Assembly (NCBI GenBank): GCA_017941355.1
Contig: JAGAWN010000272.1
Location: forward strand, 1-40,960
Source: Ruminiclostridium sp.
Lineage (GTDB): Bacteria > Bacillota > Clostridia > Oscillospirales > Ruminococcaceae
Reading direction: 5' to 3'
DNA: 40,960 nt
The translations under genes were made by a program, and so were the position numbers. Every line of letters begins with the position of its first letter. Positions within the stretch are counted from its first letter, which is position 1. Below are positions 33,586 to 40,960 of this stretch, piece after piece. The notes under the pieces were generated by a model that made no database searches, was not told where the DNA came from, and saw only the letters and a program-made list of their open reading frames with translations.

Positions 33586-35031
33586 ATGGTTTTTTCAAGT
33601 CTTGTTTTCATTTTCCTGTTTTTGACGGGTACTCTGACTATATACTATATCGCTCCGAAAAAGCTGAAAAATACAGTTATCCTGCTCAGCGGTCTTGTGT
33701 TCTACACATGGGGCGAGCCTGTGTATGTGGTGGTCATGCTCCTGTCAACACTCATCGACTATATCGCAGGTCTCGTGATATGGAAGTTCGGTGAGAATAA
33801 GCATATCCGCCGTACCTGCCTGATCGTGTCGATAGTTATGAACCTGTCATTGCTCGGCATCTTCAAGTACAGCGGCTTCATCGCAGATAATATCAATGCT
33901 CTCGCAGGTCAGACCCTTATCGACATCAGCAAAACTTACCTGTTCGGGCTGGACTTCCTCCCCGTCAACCTGCTCCCTATCGGCATCAGCTTCTTCACCT
34001 TCCAGTCTATGTCCTACACGATAGATATGTACCGCGGCGAGATAGAAGTCCAGAAGAATCCTATCAATTTTGCTGCATTCGTTACCCTCTTCTCGCAGCT
34101 CGTGGCAGGACCTATCGTGCGTTACTCCGATATCGCAAAGGAACTCGATGACCGCGTGATAAACATTGACAAGGTATATGACGGCACAGTCCGTTTCATC
34201 ACCGGTTTGGGAAAGAAAGTGCTTATCGCAAACAGCGTCGGTGCAGTCTGGGATACCGTGCTTGCCGATATGCAGGCGGGAACTCCCGTTTCCGCCGCTA
34301 CCGCGTGGATAGGCATTATCGCCTATACCTTGCAGATATACTTCGACTTCTCCGGCTACTCGGATATGGCGATAGGTCTCGGAAAGATGATGGGCTTCAC
34401 GTTCCCGGAGAACTTCAACTACCCCTACCTCTCGAAAAGCGTTGCGGAGTTCTGGCGGCGCTGGCATATCACACTCGGCGCATGGTTCCGCAGCTACGTC
34501 TATATCCCCCTCGGCGGCAACCGCAAAGGGCTGGGACGGACAGTGCTGAATCTCGCGATAGTGTGGCTCCTGACAGGTATCTGGCACGGCGCAAACTGGA
34601 CGTTCATACTCTGGGGAGTTCTGTACGGCGTGTTCATAATCGCGGAACGCCTGTTCCTCGGAAAAGTGCTGGAAAAGCTCCCGTCAGCGGTAAGCTGGCT
34701 GTACACGATACTGCTCGTGATGTTCGGCTGGGTACTGTTCGCTTCCCCGGATCTTGCGACAGCGGGCGCGTACTTCGGCAATTTGTTCGGCGGTTCGGGA
34801 ATAGCCTTTGACAACACTGCTGTGTATCTGCTGATAAACTACGGAGCGGTGCTGATACTCGGCATCTTCGCCGCTACAGACGCCTGGAAGATCATTGTCG
34901 AGAACGCCGCGGCAAAGTTTCCCGCCGCCGTTCACGCTCTCATGCCGGTATGCAAGACCGGAGTTTTCCTGCTTTGCGTGGCTTACCTTGTTGACGCGTC
35001 CTACAACCCGTTTCTGTACTTCAATTTCTGA
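33586..35031 (+). CDS. MBOAT-family membrane O-acyltransferase (AlgI-like)
   Basis: 481-residue integral membrane protein with about ten helices, of the AlgI/DltB branch of membrane-bound O-acyltransferases. Family marks: DFLPVNLLPIGISFFTFQSM, the SYTIDMYRGE segment, and the catalytic His region (SVAEFWRRWHITLGAWFRSY, then LLTGIWHGANWTFILWG, whose His is the expected active residue). These enzymes pass acetyl groups across the membrane for O-acetylation of a surface polysaccharide or wall polymer. GAGG precedes ATG 33586. The DHHW partner follows after 13 bases, the usual pair; the acetylated polymer is not identifiable here. Confidence 0.92.
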   Translation: MVFSSLVFIFLFLTGTLTIYYIAPKKLKNTVILLSGLVFYTWGEPVYVVVMLLSTLIDYIAGLVIWKFGENKHIRRTCLIVSIVMNLSLLGIFKYSGFIADNINALAGQTLIDISKTYLFGLDFLPVNLLPIGISFFTFQSMSYTIDMYRGEIEVQKNPINFAAFVTLFSQLVAGPIVRYSDIAKELDDRVINIDKVYDGTVRFITGLGKKVLIANSVGAVWDTVLADMQAGTPVSAATAWIGIIAYTLQIYFDFSGYSDMAIGLGKMMGFTFPENFNYPYLSKSVAEFWRRWHITLGAWFRSYVYIPLGGNRKGLGRTVLNLAIVWLLTGIWHGANWTFILWGVLYGVFIIAERLFLGKVLEKLPSAVSWLYTILLVMFGWVLFASPDLATAGAYFGNLFGGSGIAFDNTAVYLLINYGAVLILGIFAATDAWKIIVENAAAKFPAAVHALMPVCKTGVFLLCVAYLVDASYNPFLYFNF

Positions 35032-35044
35032 ATGGGAGAAGTAA

Positions 35045-36187
35045 ATGAAAAGCAAGATATACAAAATAATAACTGTGGCTCTGTTCGCGGCGGTGCTTGT
35101 GATACTGCCGGTAATGACGTTCGTGACTCTGCCCTCGGAGCCTGCTCCGTTCTCGGAGAACGAGAACCGCACACTTGCGGTCTTCCCGGAGGTATCGTTC
35201 AAAACTTTCCGCAGCGAAAAGCTTATGACCGGTATCGAGGACTGGTTCTCAGACCGCTTCTTCGGGCGCGAGCAGTGGATAAAGGTGCGCAACGGCACCG
35301 AACGGCTTATCGGCAAGGTGGATATCAACGGCGTATATACCGCAGATGACCGTATGATGCAGATATGGAAGGGCTTTGACCCGGAGTTCATAAGCAAGAA
35401 CCTGCGCGCGGTAAACAACTTCTCCGCGAAGTACCCGGACAAGCAGATGTACTTTCTCCTTGCTCCGACTTCACAGGAGGTTTACTCCGATCTGTTCCCG
35501 GAGAGCGCTCCGATAGGAAGTCAGAGCGAAATGCTGGAATTCTGCCGCGAGAATCTCGACACCGTGCAGATGATAAACGTGATACCCACAATGAAGCTGC
35601 ACGCAGACGACTATATCTGCTACCGCACCGATCACCACTGGACGACTTTCGGCGCGTATCTCGCGTATTATGACGCTGCTAAGGCTATGGGATTCAAGCC
35701 CTCGGAGCTTAATGACTTCAACATAGAACACGCGTCAAACTCGTTCCGCGGAACGCTCTACTCCAAAACGCTCGATGACAGCGTGACTCCCGACATTATG
35801 GATTACTACCATTTCAAGACCGACAGGGATATAAAGCTTACGGTAAACAACGGCAAAGAGCTGAAAACCTATGACAGCCTCTACTTCCGCGAGTATCTCG
35901 ATGTCAAGGACAAGTACAGTTCATTCACGGGACCAAACGTGCCGTATCTCAGCATAGAGACAGGAAGTGACGGTCCCGCTCTGCTGATGTTCAAGGACAG
36001 CTACGCACACTGCTTTATTCCGTTCCTGACCGCGCATTTCAGCAGGATAGACGTGCTGGATATGAGGCAGATAAACGACGGTTACACGAACTATGTCAAT
36101 GTGAAGGACTACGACACGGTACTGTTCCTGTACAACGCTATAACATTCTCCGAGGGTACGGAGATCCGCAAGCTCAACATGGGTTAA
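35045..36187 (+). CDS. DHHW-motif protein, AlgJ/AlgX-like partner of the O-acyltransferase
   Basis: 380-residue protein with an N-terminal membrane anchor (about 8-27) and an extracytoplasmic SGNH-hydrolase-like domain. The name motif is seen at about residues 197-205 (RTDHHWTTFGAYLAY): Asp and His of the catalytic set; MFKDSYAHCFIPFL near residue 316 supplies the likely Ser. In alginate and other O-acetylation systems this protein completes acetyl transfer outside the cell. The ENRTLAVFPEV segment near residue 38 is common in the family. GGAGAAG precedes ATG 35045. Confidence 0.88.
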   Translation: MKSKIYKIITVALFAAVLVILPVMTFVTLPSEPAPFSENENRTLAVFPEVSFKTFRSEKLMTGIEDWFSDRFFGREQWIKVRNGTERLIGKVDINGVYTADDRMMQIWKGFDPEFISKNLRAVNNFSAKYPDKQMYFLLAPTSQEVYSDLFPESAPIGSQSEMLEFCRENLDTVQMINVIPTMKLHADDYICYRTDHHWTTFGAYLAYYDAAKAMGFKPSELNDFNIEHASNSFRGTLYSKTLDDSVTPDIMDYYHFKTDRDIKLTVNNGKELKTYDSLYFREYLDVKDKYSSFTGPNVPYLSIETGSDGPALLMFKDSYAHCFIPFLTAHFSRIDVLDMRQINDGYTNYVNVKDYDTVLFLYNAITFSEGTEIRKLNMG

Positions 36188-36197
36188 GGAGGAAGCT

Positions 36198-36446
36198 ATG
36201 GAAACGAGAGTGGCGGTAGTCGGGATAATTGTCGAAAAACCGCAGTCAGCGGAAAAAGTGAATGCCGTTCTGCACGACTACAGCGAGTACATCATCGGAA
36301 GAATGGGTATCCCGTACCGCGAAAAGGGTATCAGTATCATCAGCATAGCAATGGACGCGCCCCAGGACGCGATCTCCGCGCTCAGCGGAAAGCTGGGGCG
36401 TATAGACGGCGTGGGGGTAAAGGCTGCCTACGCGAAGAACTACTGA
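36198..36446 (+). CDS. TM1266-family putative iron-only hydrogenase regulator
   Basis: 82 residues, the length of the TM1266 family, which has an ACT/NikR-C-like ferredoxin fold and usually sits near FeFe-hydrogenase maturation genes. Recognised from MGIPYREKGISIISIAMDAP and the repeating beta-alpha-beta pattern with GVGVKAAYAK at the end. Ligand and DNA binding are not established. AAGGAGG stands before ATG 36198. Here the neighbours are an O-acetylation pair and a HAD fusion, with no hydrogenase gene in view. Confidence 0.85.
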   Translation: METRVAVVGIIVEKPQSAEKVNAVLHDYSEYIIGRMGIPYREKGISIISIAMDAPQDAISALSGKLGRIDGVGVKAAYAKNY

Positions 36447-36498
36447 TATCATGCCAAACCGGGAATGCCCGGACAACGGCTTCAAAGGAGATGCTGCC

Positions 36499-38064
36499 AT
36501 GACACTTTACGTCAGTGACCTCGACGGTACACTGCTCAATAACGCGGGAAAGCTGAGACCCCGGGACGCGGATATGCTCAACCGCTTCATTGAGGGCGGC
36601 ACTCTTTTTTCGTACTGCACGGCGCGCGGACTTGCTACAGCGGCGGAGGTGACGGCGGGGCTGAAGCTGAAAGCGCCCGTAGTTCTGATGAACGGCGTGT
36701 ACATATACGATCCGATCACCGGTGAATATCCCGTCCGCAATATGTTTGACAGCAGGCAGCGCGAATTGCTGCGCAAAGCGGTCACCGACAGCGGCGAGGC
36801 ACCGATGATCTTTGCTTTCATAGACGGCAGAGAACGCGTAAGCTATCTGAACAATTCACCGACGCTCAAAGAGCATCTTGCCCGCCGCAAAAACGACGGC
36901 AGGCGGCGGCAGGTAAGCGGTTACGACGAGCTGTTCGAGGGAGATGTGTTCTACGCGGCATTCATAGACCCGCTTGACCGCCCCGCTCTGGACGGTATCT
37001 TCACCGGGGAGAACGGGTTCCGGACAGCCTGCTACACCGACACATACCCGCCCCACCGCACATGGTACGAGGTATTCCCCGCCTGTGCGGGAAAAGCAAA
37101 CTCCGTGCGGAAGCTGAAAGAGCTTACCGGCGCGGACGAACTTGTATGCTTCGGAGACAACGCAAACGATATCCCGATGTTTGAAGCAGCCGACAGGTGC
37201 TACGCTGTCGGGAACGCTATCCCCGCTCTGAAAGCTGCCGCAACCGGGATAATAGATACCAACGAGCGGTGCGGGGTTCCGCGTTTCATCGAACGGGAGA
37301 TCTTCCCGGTCATAGACTGCCCGCCGGCGGACAGGAACGCTCCCGATGCAGTACGCTTCCGGGAATCCGTAGCAAAGGCGCTGGAGCGGGAACGAACCAC
37401 CATAGGGACTCTCAACGAAAAGACTATCCACAACGCGCTGAAATGTTACTATTGCAGCGAAGCCGATCACGAAGCGAGAATAGGAGATTTCTACGCGGAC
37501 GGCGCGGGAGAAAACGGCATATTCGAGATACAGAGCGGGAATTTCACCTACCTTGCGAAGAAGCTGTCACAAATGCTGCATATCAGTCATGTCACAGTGG
37601 TTTACCCGTATGAAAAGCGAACTCACAACTACGCTATAAACGAGCAGACCGGAGAGGTGATGTCCGTGACGACACGCACGGAAAACTCGTTTTCCAAGCT
37701 GTTCCTGGAGCTGTACAGACTGAAAGCGTTCCTTACCAATCCGAATCTCACGGTGCGCGTGGCATTTCTTGAGATCGACAAGAAAACGTATTTCAGGGAC
37801 AGCCGGAGGATCCGGAAAAAGGGTATGAAAAAGGAAAAATGCCCTACCGCGTTCCTCAGCGAAACAGTGCTTGAAAAGCCGGAGGACTACCGGGTGTTCC
37901 TGCCGGAGGGGCTGCCGGAAACGTTCACCCGTGCGCAGTTACAGTCTCTCTGCCGAACCACCGACGCGGGGCTTATGCTGTCGGTGCTGGAATTTGTCGG
38001 CATAGCCGAGCGCTGCGGCAAGAGCGGGAACACGATTCTGTACCGCATTGCCGACAGCCGGTGA
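36499..38064 (+). CDS. HAD-superfamily (Cof-type) phosphatase fused to a PD-(D/E)XK-like domain
   Basis: 521 residues from ATG 36499, which has AAGGAG eight bases upstream; an ATG 16 codons earlier lacks a site. Residues 1-275 are a Cof-type HAD phosphatase: VSDLDGTLLNN (motif I), a C2 cap, and ELVCFGDNANDIPMFEAADR (motif IV), probably acting on a sugar phosphate or nucleotide. From about residue 300 a second domain begins: IGTLNEKTIHNALKCYY, then D334 and the E-I-Q of IFEIQSGNFTYLAKKL (E343, Q345), then VTVVYPYEKR and a basic segment. This layout resembles an uncharacterised restriction-endonuclease-like family usually found as a separate protein. The frame shows no break, so the fusion is real in this sequence. 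Function of the second domain is unproven. Confidence 0.8.
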   Translation: MTLYVSDLDGTLLNNAGKLRPRDADMLNRFIEGGTLFSYCTARGLATAAEVTAGLKLKAPVVLMNGVYIYDPITGEYPVRNMFDSRQRELLRKAVTDSGEAPMIFAFIDGRERVSYLNNSPTLKEHLARRKNDGRRRQVSGYDELFEGDVFYAAFIDPLDRPALDGIFTGENGFRTACYTDTYPPHRTWYEVFPACAGKANSVRKLKELTGADELVCFGDNANDIPMFEAADRCYAVGNAIPALKAAATGIIDTNERCGVPRFIEREIFPVIDCPPADRNAPDAVRFRESVAKALERERTTIGTLNEKTIHNALKCYYCSEADHEARIGDFYADGAGENGIFEIQSGNFTYLAKKLSQMLHISHVTVVYPYEKRTHNYAINEQTGEVMSVTTRTENSFSKLFLELYRLKAFLTNPNLTVRVAFLEIDKKTYFRDSRRIRKKGMKKEKCPTAFLSETVLEKPEDYRVFLPEGLPETFTRAQLQSLCRTTDAGLMLSVLEFVGIAERCGKSGNTILYRIADSR

Positions 38065-38086
38065 TACCACACCCGAACCGAACGCG

Positions 38087-38101
38087 CCAGCGTGACGCTG
38101 G
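38087..38101. other. Small perfect hairpin after the HAD gene
   Basis: CCAGCG-TGA-CGCTGG, no T-run. It lies between the HAD stop and the bidirectional terminator. Confidence 0.4.
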
Positions 38102-38141
38102 ACCCGTCCCGTAACACGGAGATTCGAACATCTGCAAATAA

Positions 38142-38172
38142 AAAAAGCTCTGCCACTTAGACAGAGCTTTTT
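38142..38172. terminator. Bidirectional rho-independent terminator
   Basis: AAAAAGCTCTG (38142-38152) pairs with CAGAGCTTTTT (38162-38172), nine-base loop. It separates the convergent HAD and putP genes. Confidence 0.92.
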
Positions 38173-38179
38173 AGTTAAG

Positions 38180-39706
38180 TTAAGACTTCACTTCTGCTTT
38201 GTACTCCTCAAACGCCTGCGTGATCTCCTTCTCCGGCGCTTTCGTCACAAGCGATACTATGATATCCGCAGCAAGCGCTATGATAAACGCCGGCAGCAGC
38301 TCATAGATGTCAAACGCCCCGCCAAGCGGACGTACCCAGAACTTCCACACAAAGATCATCACGCCGCCCGCTGCAAGTCCCGCTATCGCGCCGTACTTGT
38401 TGGAACGCTTCCAGAACAGCGCAAGCAGCATTATCGGTCCGAACGTCGCTCCGAAGCCTGCCCACGCAAACGATACTACGCTGAATATCGAGCTGTCCTT
38501 GTCCCACGCTATCACTATCGCTACTATCGCGATGATGCCGAGGATAAGTCTTGCGGTGAGCATTGATGCCTTTTCCGAAAGCTTCAGTCCGAACACGCCT
38601 TTCAGCAGATTCTCAGACGCGCTCGACGATGCCGCAAGAAGCTGCGAGTCCGCAGTTGACATCGTGCACGCAAGTATCCCCGCAAAGATAAGTCCCGCAA
38701 ATATCGCCATAAACGCACCGTTGTCGTTCATCAGAAACGCTATCTTGATTATCGCAGTCTCAGACTCCGCACTCGTACCGAGCGTCTCTATCTGCCCCTG
38801 CGCACTCAGTGTCCGCGCGATGATTCCTATGAATACCGCGACTCCCATGGAGATGACTACCCATACCGAAGCTATGCGACGGGAAGTCTTGATCTTGTTC
38901 TTGTCCCCTATCGCCATGAAGCGCAGCAGGATATGCGGCATTCCGAAATAACCAAGTCCCCACGCAAGCGTCGATACAATGCTCAAAAACCCGAACGGCG
39001 ATGACGAGCCGTCCGCGTTGTGGTTCTCAAACAGCGTCAGATAGCCGCTGAGTCCTTTCGCGTTCTCGATAACGTTGTCAACTCCGCCCGCGGTGGTTAT
39101 GCCGAAGATGACCACAACTATCAGCGCGGTCGTCATAACTATGCTCTGTATAAGGTCGGTGGTGCTTGCCGCAAGGAACCCGCCTATGCTCGTGTACAGT
39201 ATGATTATGCACGCGCTTATTATCATTGCAATATGATAGTCCCACCCGAACAGCTGCTCAAAAAGCTTTCCGCAAGCCGAGAAGCCCGACGCGGTGTACG
39301 GTACGAAAAACACCAGTATTATCACCGCCGAGATGCCGAGGATAACGTTCTTACGCTCGCCGTAGCGCTTCGAGAAGAAGTCCGGCAGCGTTATCGCGTC
39401 TATCCTGTGCGAGTACACGCGCAGCCGCTTCGCTACGAGCAGCCAGTTGAGGTATGTTCCGACCGCAAGTCCTATCGCTGTCCAGCCTACCTCCGCGCAG
39501 CCGCAGAGATACGCGAGTCCCGGAAGTCCCATGAGCAGGTAGCTGCTCATATCGGAAGCTTCCGCGCTCATTGCCGTTACTATGGGTCCCAGCTTTCTGC
39601 CGCCGAGATAAAAGTCCCCGACATCGTTGTTCTGCTTCGAGAATATCACGCCGATAACTACCATAAGCAGCAGATAGACCACTATCGTTACTATTATTAT
39701 TGTCAT
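38180..39706 (-). CDS. putP: Sodium/proline symporter PutP
   Basis: 508-residue SSS-family transporter with about thirteen helices, importing proline with Na+. Length and pattern fit PutP: KQNNDVGDFYLGGRKLGP near the start, AEASDMSSYLLMGLPGLAY with the Na+/proline-site Asp-Met-Ser-Ser near residue 55, LPDFFSKRYGERKN, and the sodium-site helix ILACTMSTADSQLLAASSSA near residue 345. AAGGAAA stands before ATG 39706. The gene is 15 bases downstream of a GH13 amylase gene and may be cotranscribed with it, though the functions are not obviously linked. Confidence 0.93.
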   Translation of the reverse strand: MTIIIVTIVVYLLLMVVIGVIFSKQNNDVGDFYLGGRKLGPIVTAMSAEASDMSSYLLMGLPGLAYLCGCAEVGWTAIGLAVGTYLNWLLVAKRLRVYSHRIDAITLPDFFSKRYGERKNVILGISAVIILVFFVPYTASGFSACGKLFEQLFGWDYHIAMIISACIIILYTSIGGFLAASTTDLIQSIVMTTALIVVVIFGITTAGGVDNVIENAKGLSGYLTLFENHNADGSSSPFGFLSIVSTLAWGLGYFGMPHILLRFMAIGDKNKIKTSRRIASVWVVISMGVAVFIGIIARTLSAQGQIETLGTSAESETAIIKIAFLMNDNGAFMAIFAGLIFAGILACTMSTADSQLLAASSSASENLLKGVFGLKLSEKASMLTARLILGIIAIVAIVIAWDKDSSIFSVVSFAWAGFGATFGPIMLLALFWKRSNKYGAIAGLAAGGVMIFVWKFWVRPLGGAFDIYELLPAFIIALAADIIVSLVTKAPEKEITQAFEEYKAEVKS

Positions 39707-39721
39707 GACCGTTTCCTTTCC

Positions 39722-40960
39722 TTATATCCTGTAAATTCCTGCCGAACAGGGGGAGACTGTGACCCTGCCGTTTTTTATGCAGGCTCCTTTGCCGGTCTCG
39801 TGCAGCGCCCCGGACAGCTTTCCGTCATACGCGAACGACACCTCCCTGTCAGACGGGTTCAGCACCACAAGCAAGCGTTCTTCACCGCAGTTTCGGGTGT
39901 AGGCAAGCGGGTACTCGTTTTTTCCGCAGTACACGAACTCTATCTCTCCGCGGCTTTGCAGCGCCGGGTGCGCCATGCGCAGGGAGATGAGCTTCTTCAC
40001 CTCACTGTACAGCGAACCTTCGTCCTTCATCTGCGCTTCCGCAGTCGGGCGGTCGGCGGCGGGGTCTATCGGTATGTAGAGCCTGTCGGACGGCGCAGCT
40101 GAAAATCCCGCGTTCACCGTGCTGTCCCACTGCATCGGAGACCGCGAACCGGTACGCTCATAGCCGCCCTCAACGGACGGGATATCCTCAACATACCTCA
40201 TTCCGATCTCGTCACCGTAGTAGATGAACGGCGCTCCCGGCATCGTCAGCAGGAACAGGAACGCCATTTTCAGCCTGTCGCCGTGCAGGTACTTCGCAAG
40301 CCGTGCCATATCGTGATTTCCCGACGGTATGCAGATAAGTCCGTCCGAACCGGCTTTTCTGCGGCTTTCAAGGTACTTCTCAACAAATGCGGACGCATCG
40401 CCGTCACCGCAGAAAAACGGGTGTTCGCAGCGGAACAGGTCGTTGTAATGCGAGGGACCGAAGTGCAGCAGGAAGTCCATGTGGAAACCGCCGAGCAGGG
40501 ACTTGTCGGGTTCTCCCCACTCCGACACCATTGCCGCATCGGGGAACTCACGGTCAAGGAACTCACGGACGTTCTGCCAGAGCTTTATGGTACCTTTGCC
40601 GTCCTCATCGTGCTTCACCAGCGAGTGTGCCATATCGACACGGAATCCGTCACACCCCATTGACAGCCAGAACCGCATGATATTTTTCATTTCTTCGAGG
40701 GTAGCTTTTGCGCCGGGGGAATCGGTAGACTGCTGCCACGGCTTATTGGGGTCGGGGTTGTAATATCCGTAATTGAGGGCGGGCTGGTGGGAGAAGAAGT
40801 TTACACCGCAGGCACCGACGCGCTCGGAAATGCCGATAAGTGCGTTCATACCTTCGGGGGCTTCCCAAGTATTATCAGTCCAGATATAGCGGTCGGTATA
40901 GGGGTTTTTAGCGGCTTTGCAGGATTCTTTGAACCACTTATGTTCCCATGAAGTATGACC
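39722..40960 (-). CDS. GH13 alpha-amylase-family enzyme, N-terminus outside the window
   Basis: The frame is open to the window edge; 412 codons are visible and the start is missing (an internal ATG at 40849 is not the true start). The visible part begins GHTSWEHKWFKESC, the end of GH13 region I. Region II is GCDGFRVDMAHSLV with the nucleophile Asp, region III is AAMVSEWGEPDKS with the acid/base Glu, and region IV is PSGNHDMARL. A C-terminal beta domain follows (ERLLVVLNPSDREVSFAYDG). No signal can be judged. It is likely an intracellular enzyme on malto-oligosaccharides. The next gene, putP, starts 15 bases later. Confidence 0.88.
   Translation of the reverse strand, partial: GHTSWEHKWFKESCKAAKNPYTDRYIWTDNTWEAPEGMNALIGISERVGACGVNFFSHQPALNYGYYNPDPNKPWQQSTDSPGAKATLEEMKNIMRFWLSMGCDGFRVDMAHSLVKHDEDGKGTIKLWQNVREFLDREFPDAAMVSEWGEPDKSLLGGFHMDFLLHFGPSHYNDLFRCEHPFFCGDGDASAFVEKYLESRRKAGSDGLICIPSGNHDMARLAKYLHGDRLKMAFLFLLTMPGAPFIYYGDEIGMRYVEDIPSVEGGYERTGSRSPMQWDSTVNAGFSAAPSDRLYIPIDPAADRPTAEAQMKDEGSLYSEVKKLISLRMAHPALQSRGEIEFVYCGKNEYPLAYTRNCGEERLLVVLNPSDREVSFAYDGKLSGALHETGKGACIKNGRVTVSPCSAGIYRI

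Noticed and set aside
38115..38135. GATTCGAAC resembling a tRNA T-loop
   Set aside because: No matching acceptor, D or anticodon stems around it on either strand.

Overview
The window looks like a chromosomal segment of an anaerobic, spore-lineage Clostridia bacterium of the Ruminococcus/Oscillospiraceae type. The basis is a dockerin-bearing carbohydrate-binding protein, sortase-signal surface proteins, a SpoVT-type AbrB regulator, a TM1266-type hydrogenase regulator, GPH and CUT1 sugar transporters, and strong AGGAGG ribosome sites with near-consensus sigma-A promoters. This is inference from gene content; no rRNA or tRNA was found.

Layout. (1) 1-4985, plus strand: tail of an unknown gene, ligA, a GNAT acetyltransferase and a CotH-kinase surface protein, closed by a bidirectional terminator. 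(2) 5047-7314, minus: membrane-anchored vWA protein with calcium-type repeats and its own promoter. (3) 7454-12845, minus: an FRG-domain protein heads a sugar ABC operon (ATPase, two permeases, binding protein). (4) 13216-15974, minus: three phage packaging genes (small terminase-like, large terminase, portal), flanked on both sides by related promoter-repeat-hairpin blocks. (5) 16344-16755: non-coding, hairpin-rich. (6) 16756-22147: a GT-B-like glycosyltransferase diverges from a TetR - GPH symporter - GH36 alpha-galactosidase operon; the shared intergenic region holds three evenly spaced palindromic operators. (7) 22342-28890, plus: a beta-helix-like carbohydrate-binding protein with a dockerin, then two wall-anchored proteins built from one and five copies of the same roughly 142-residue beta-rich domain. 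(8) 28935-32951, minus: GH13 alpha-glucosidase and GT4 glycosyltransferase (translationally coupled), and SpoVT. (9) 33586-38064, plus: MBOAT and DHHW O-acetylation pair, TM1266 regulator, and a HAD phosphatase fused to a nuclease-like domain. (10) 38180-40960, minus: PutP symporter and a GH13 amylase that runs off the window.

Common themes are alpha-glucan and alpha-galactoside use, surface display of proteins, and envelope glycan modification. The most unusual items are the isolated terminase-portal cassette between related repeats, the FRG gene leading a sugar transporter operon, the one-copy/five-copy surface domain family beside a dockerin protein, the HAD-nuclease-like fusion, and the triple operator of the TetR regulon. 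Several start codons were moved to internal ATGs because ribosome sites or overlap with a neighbour favoured them; each case is stated in its entry.
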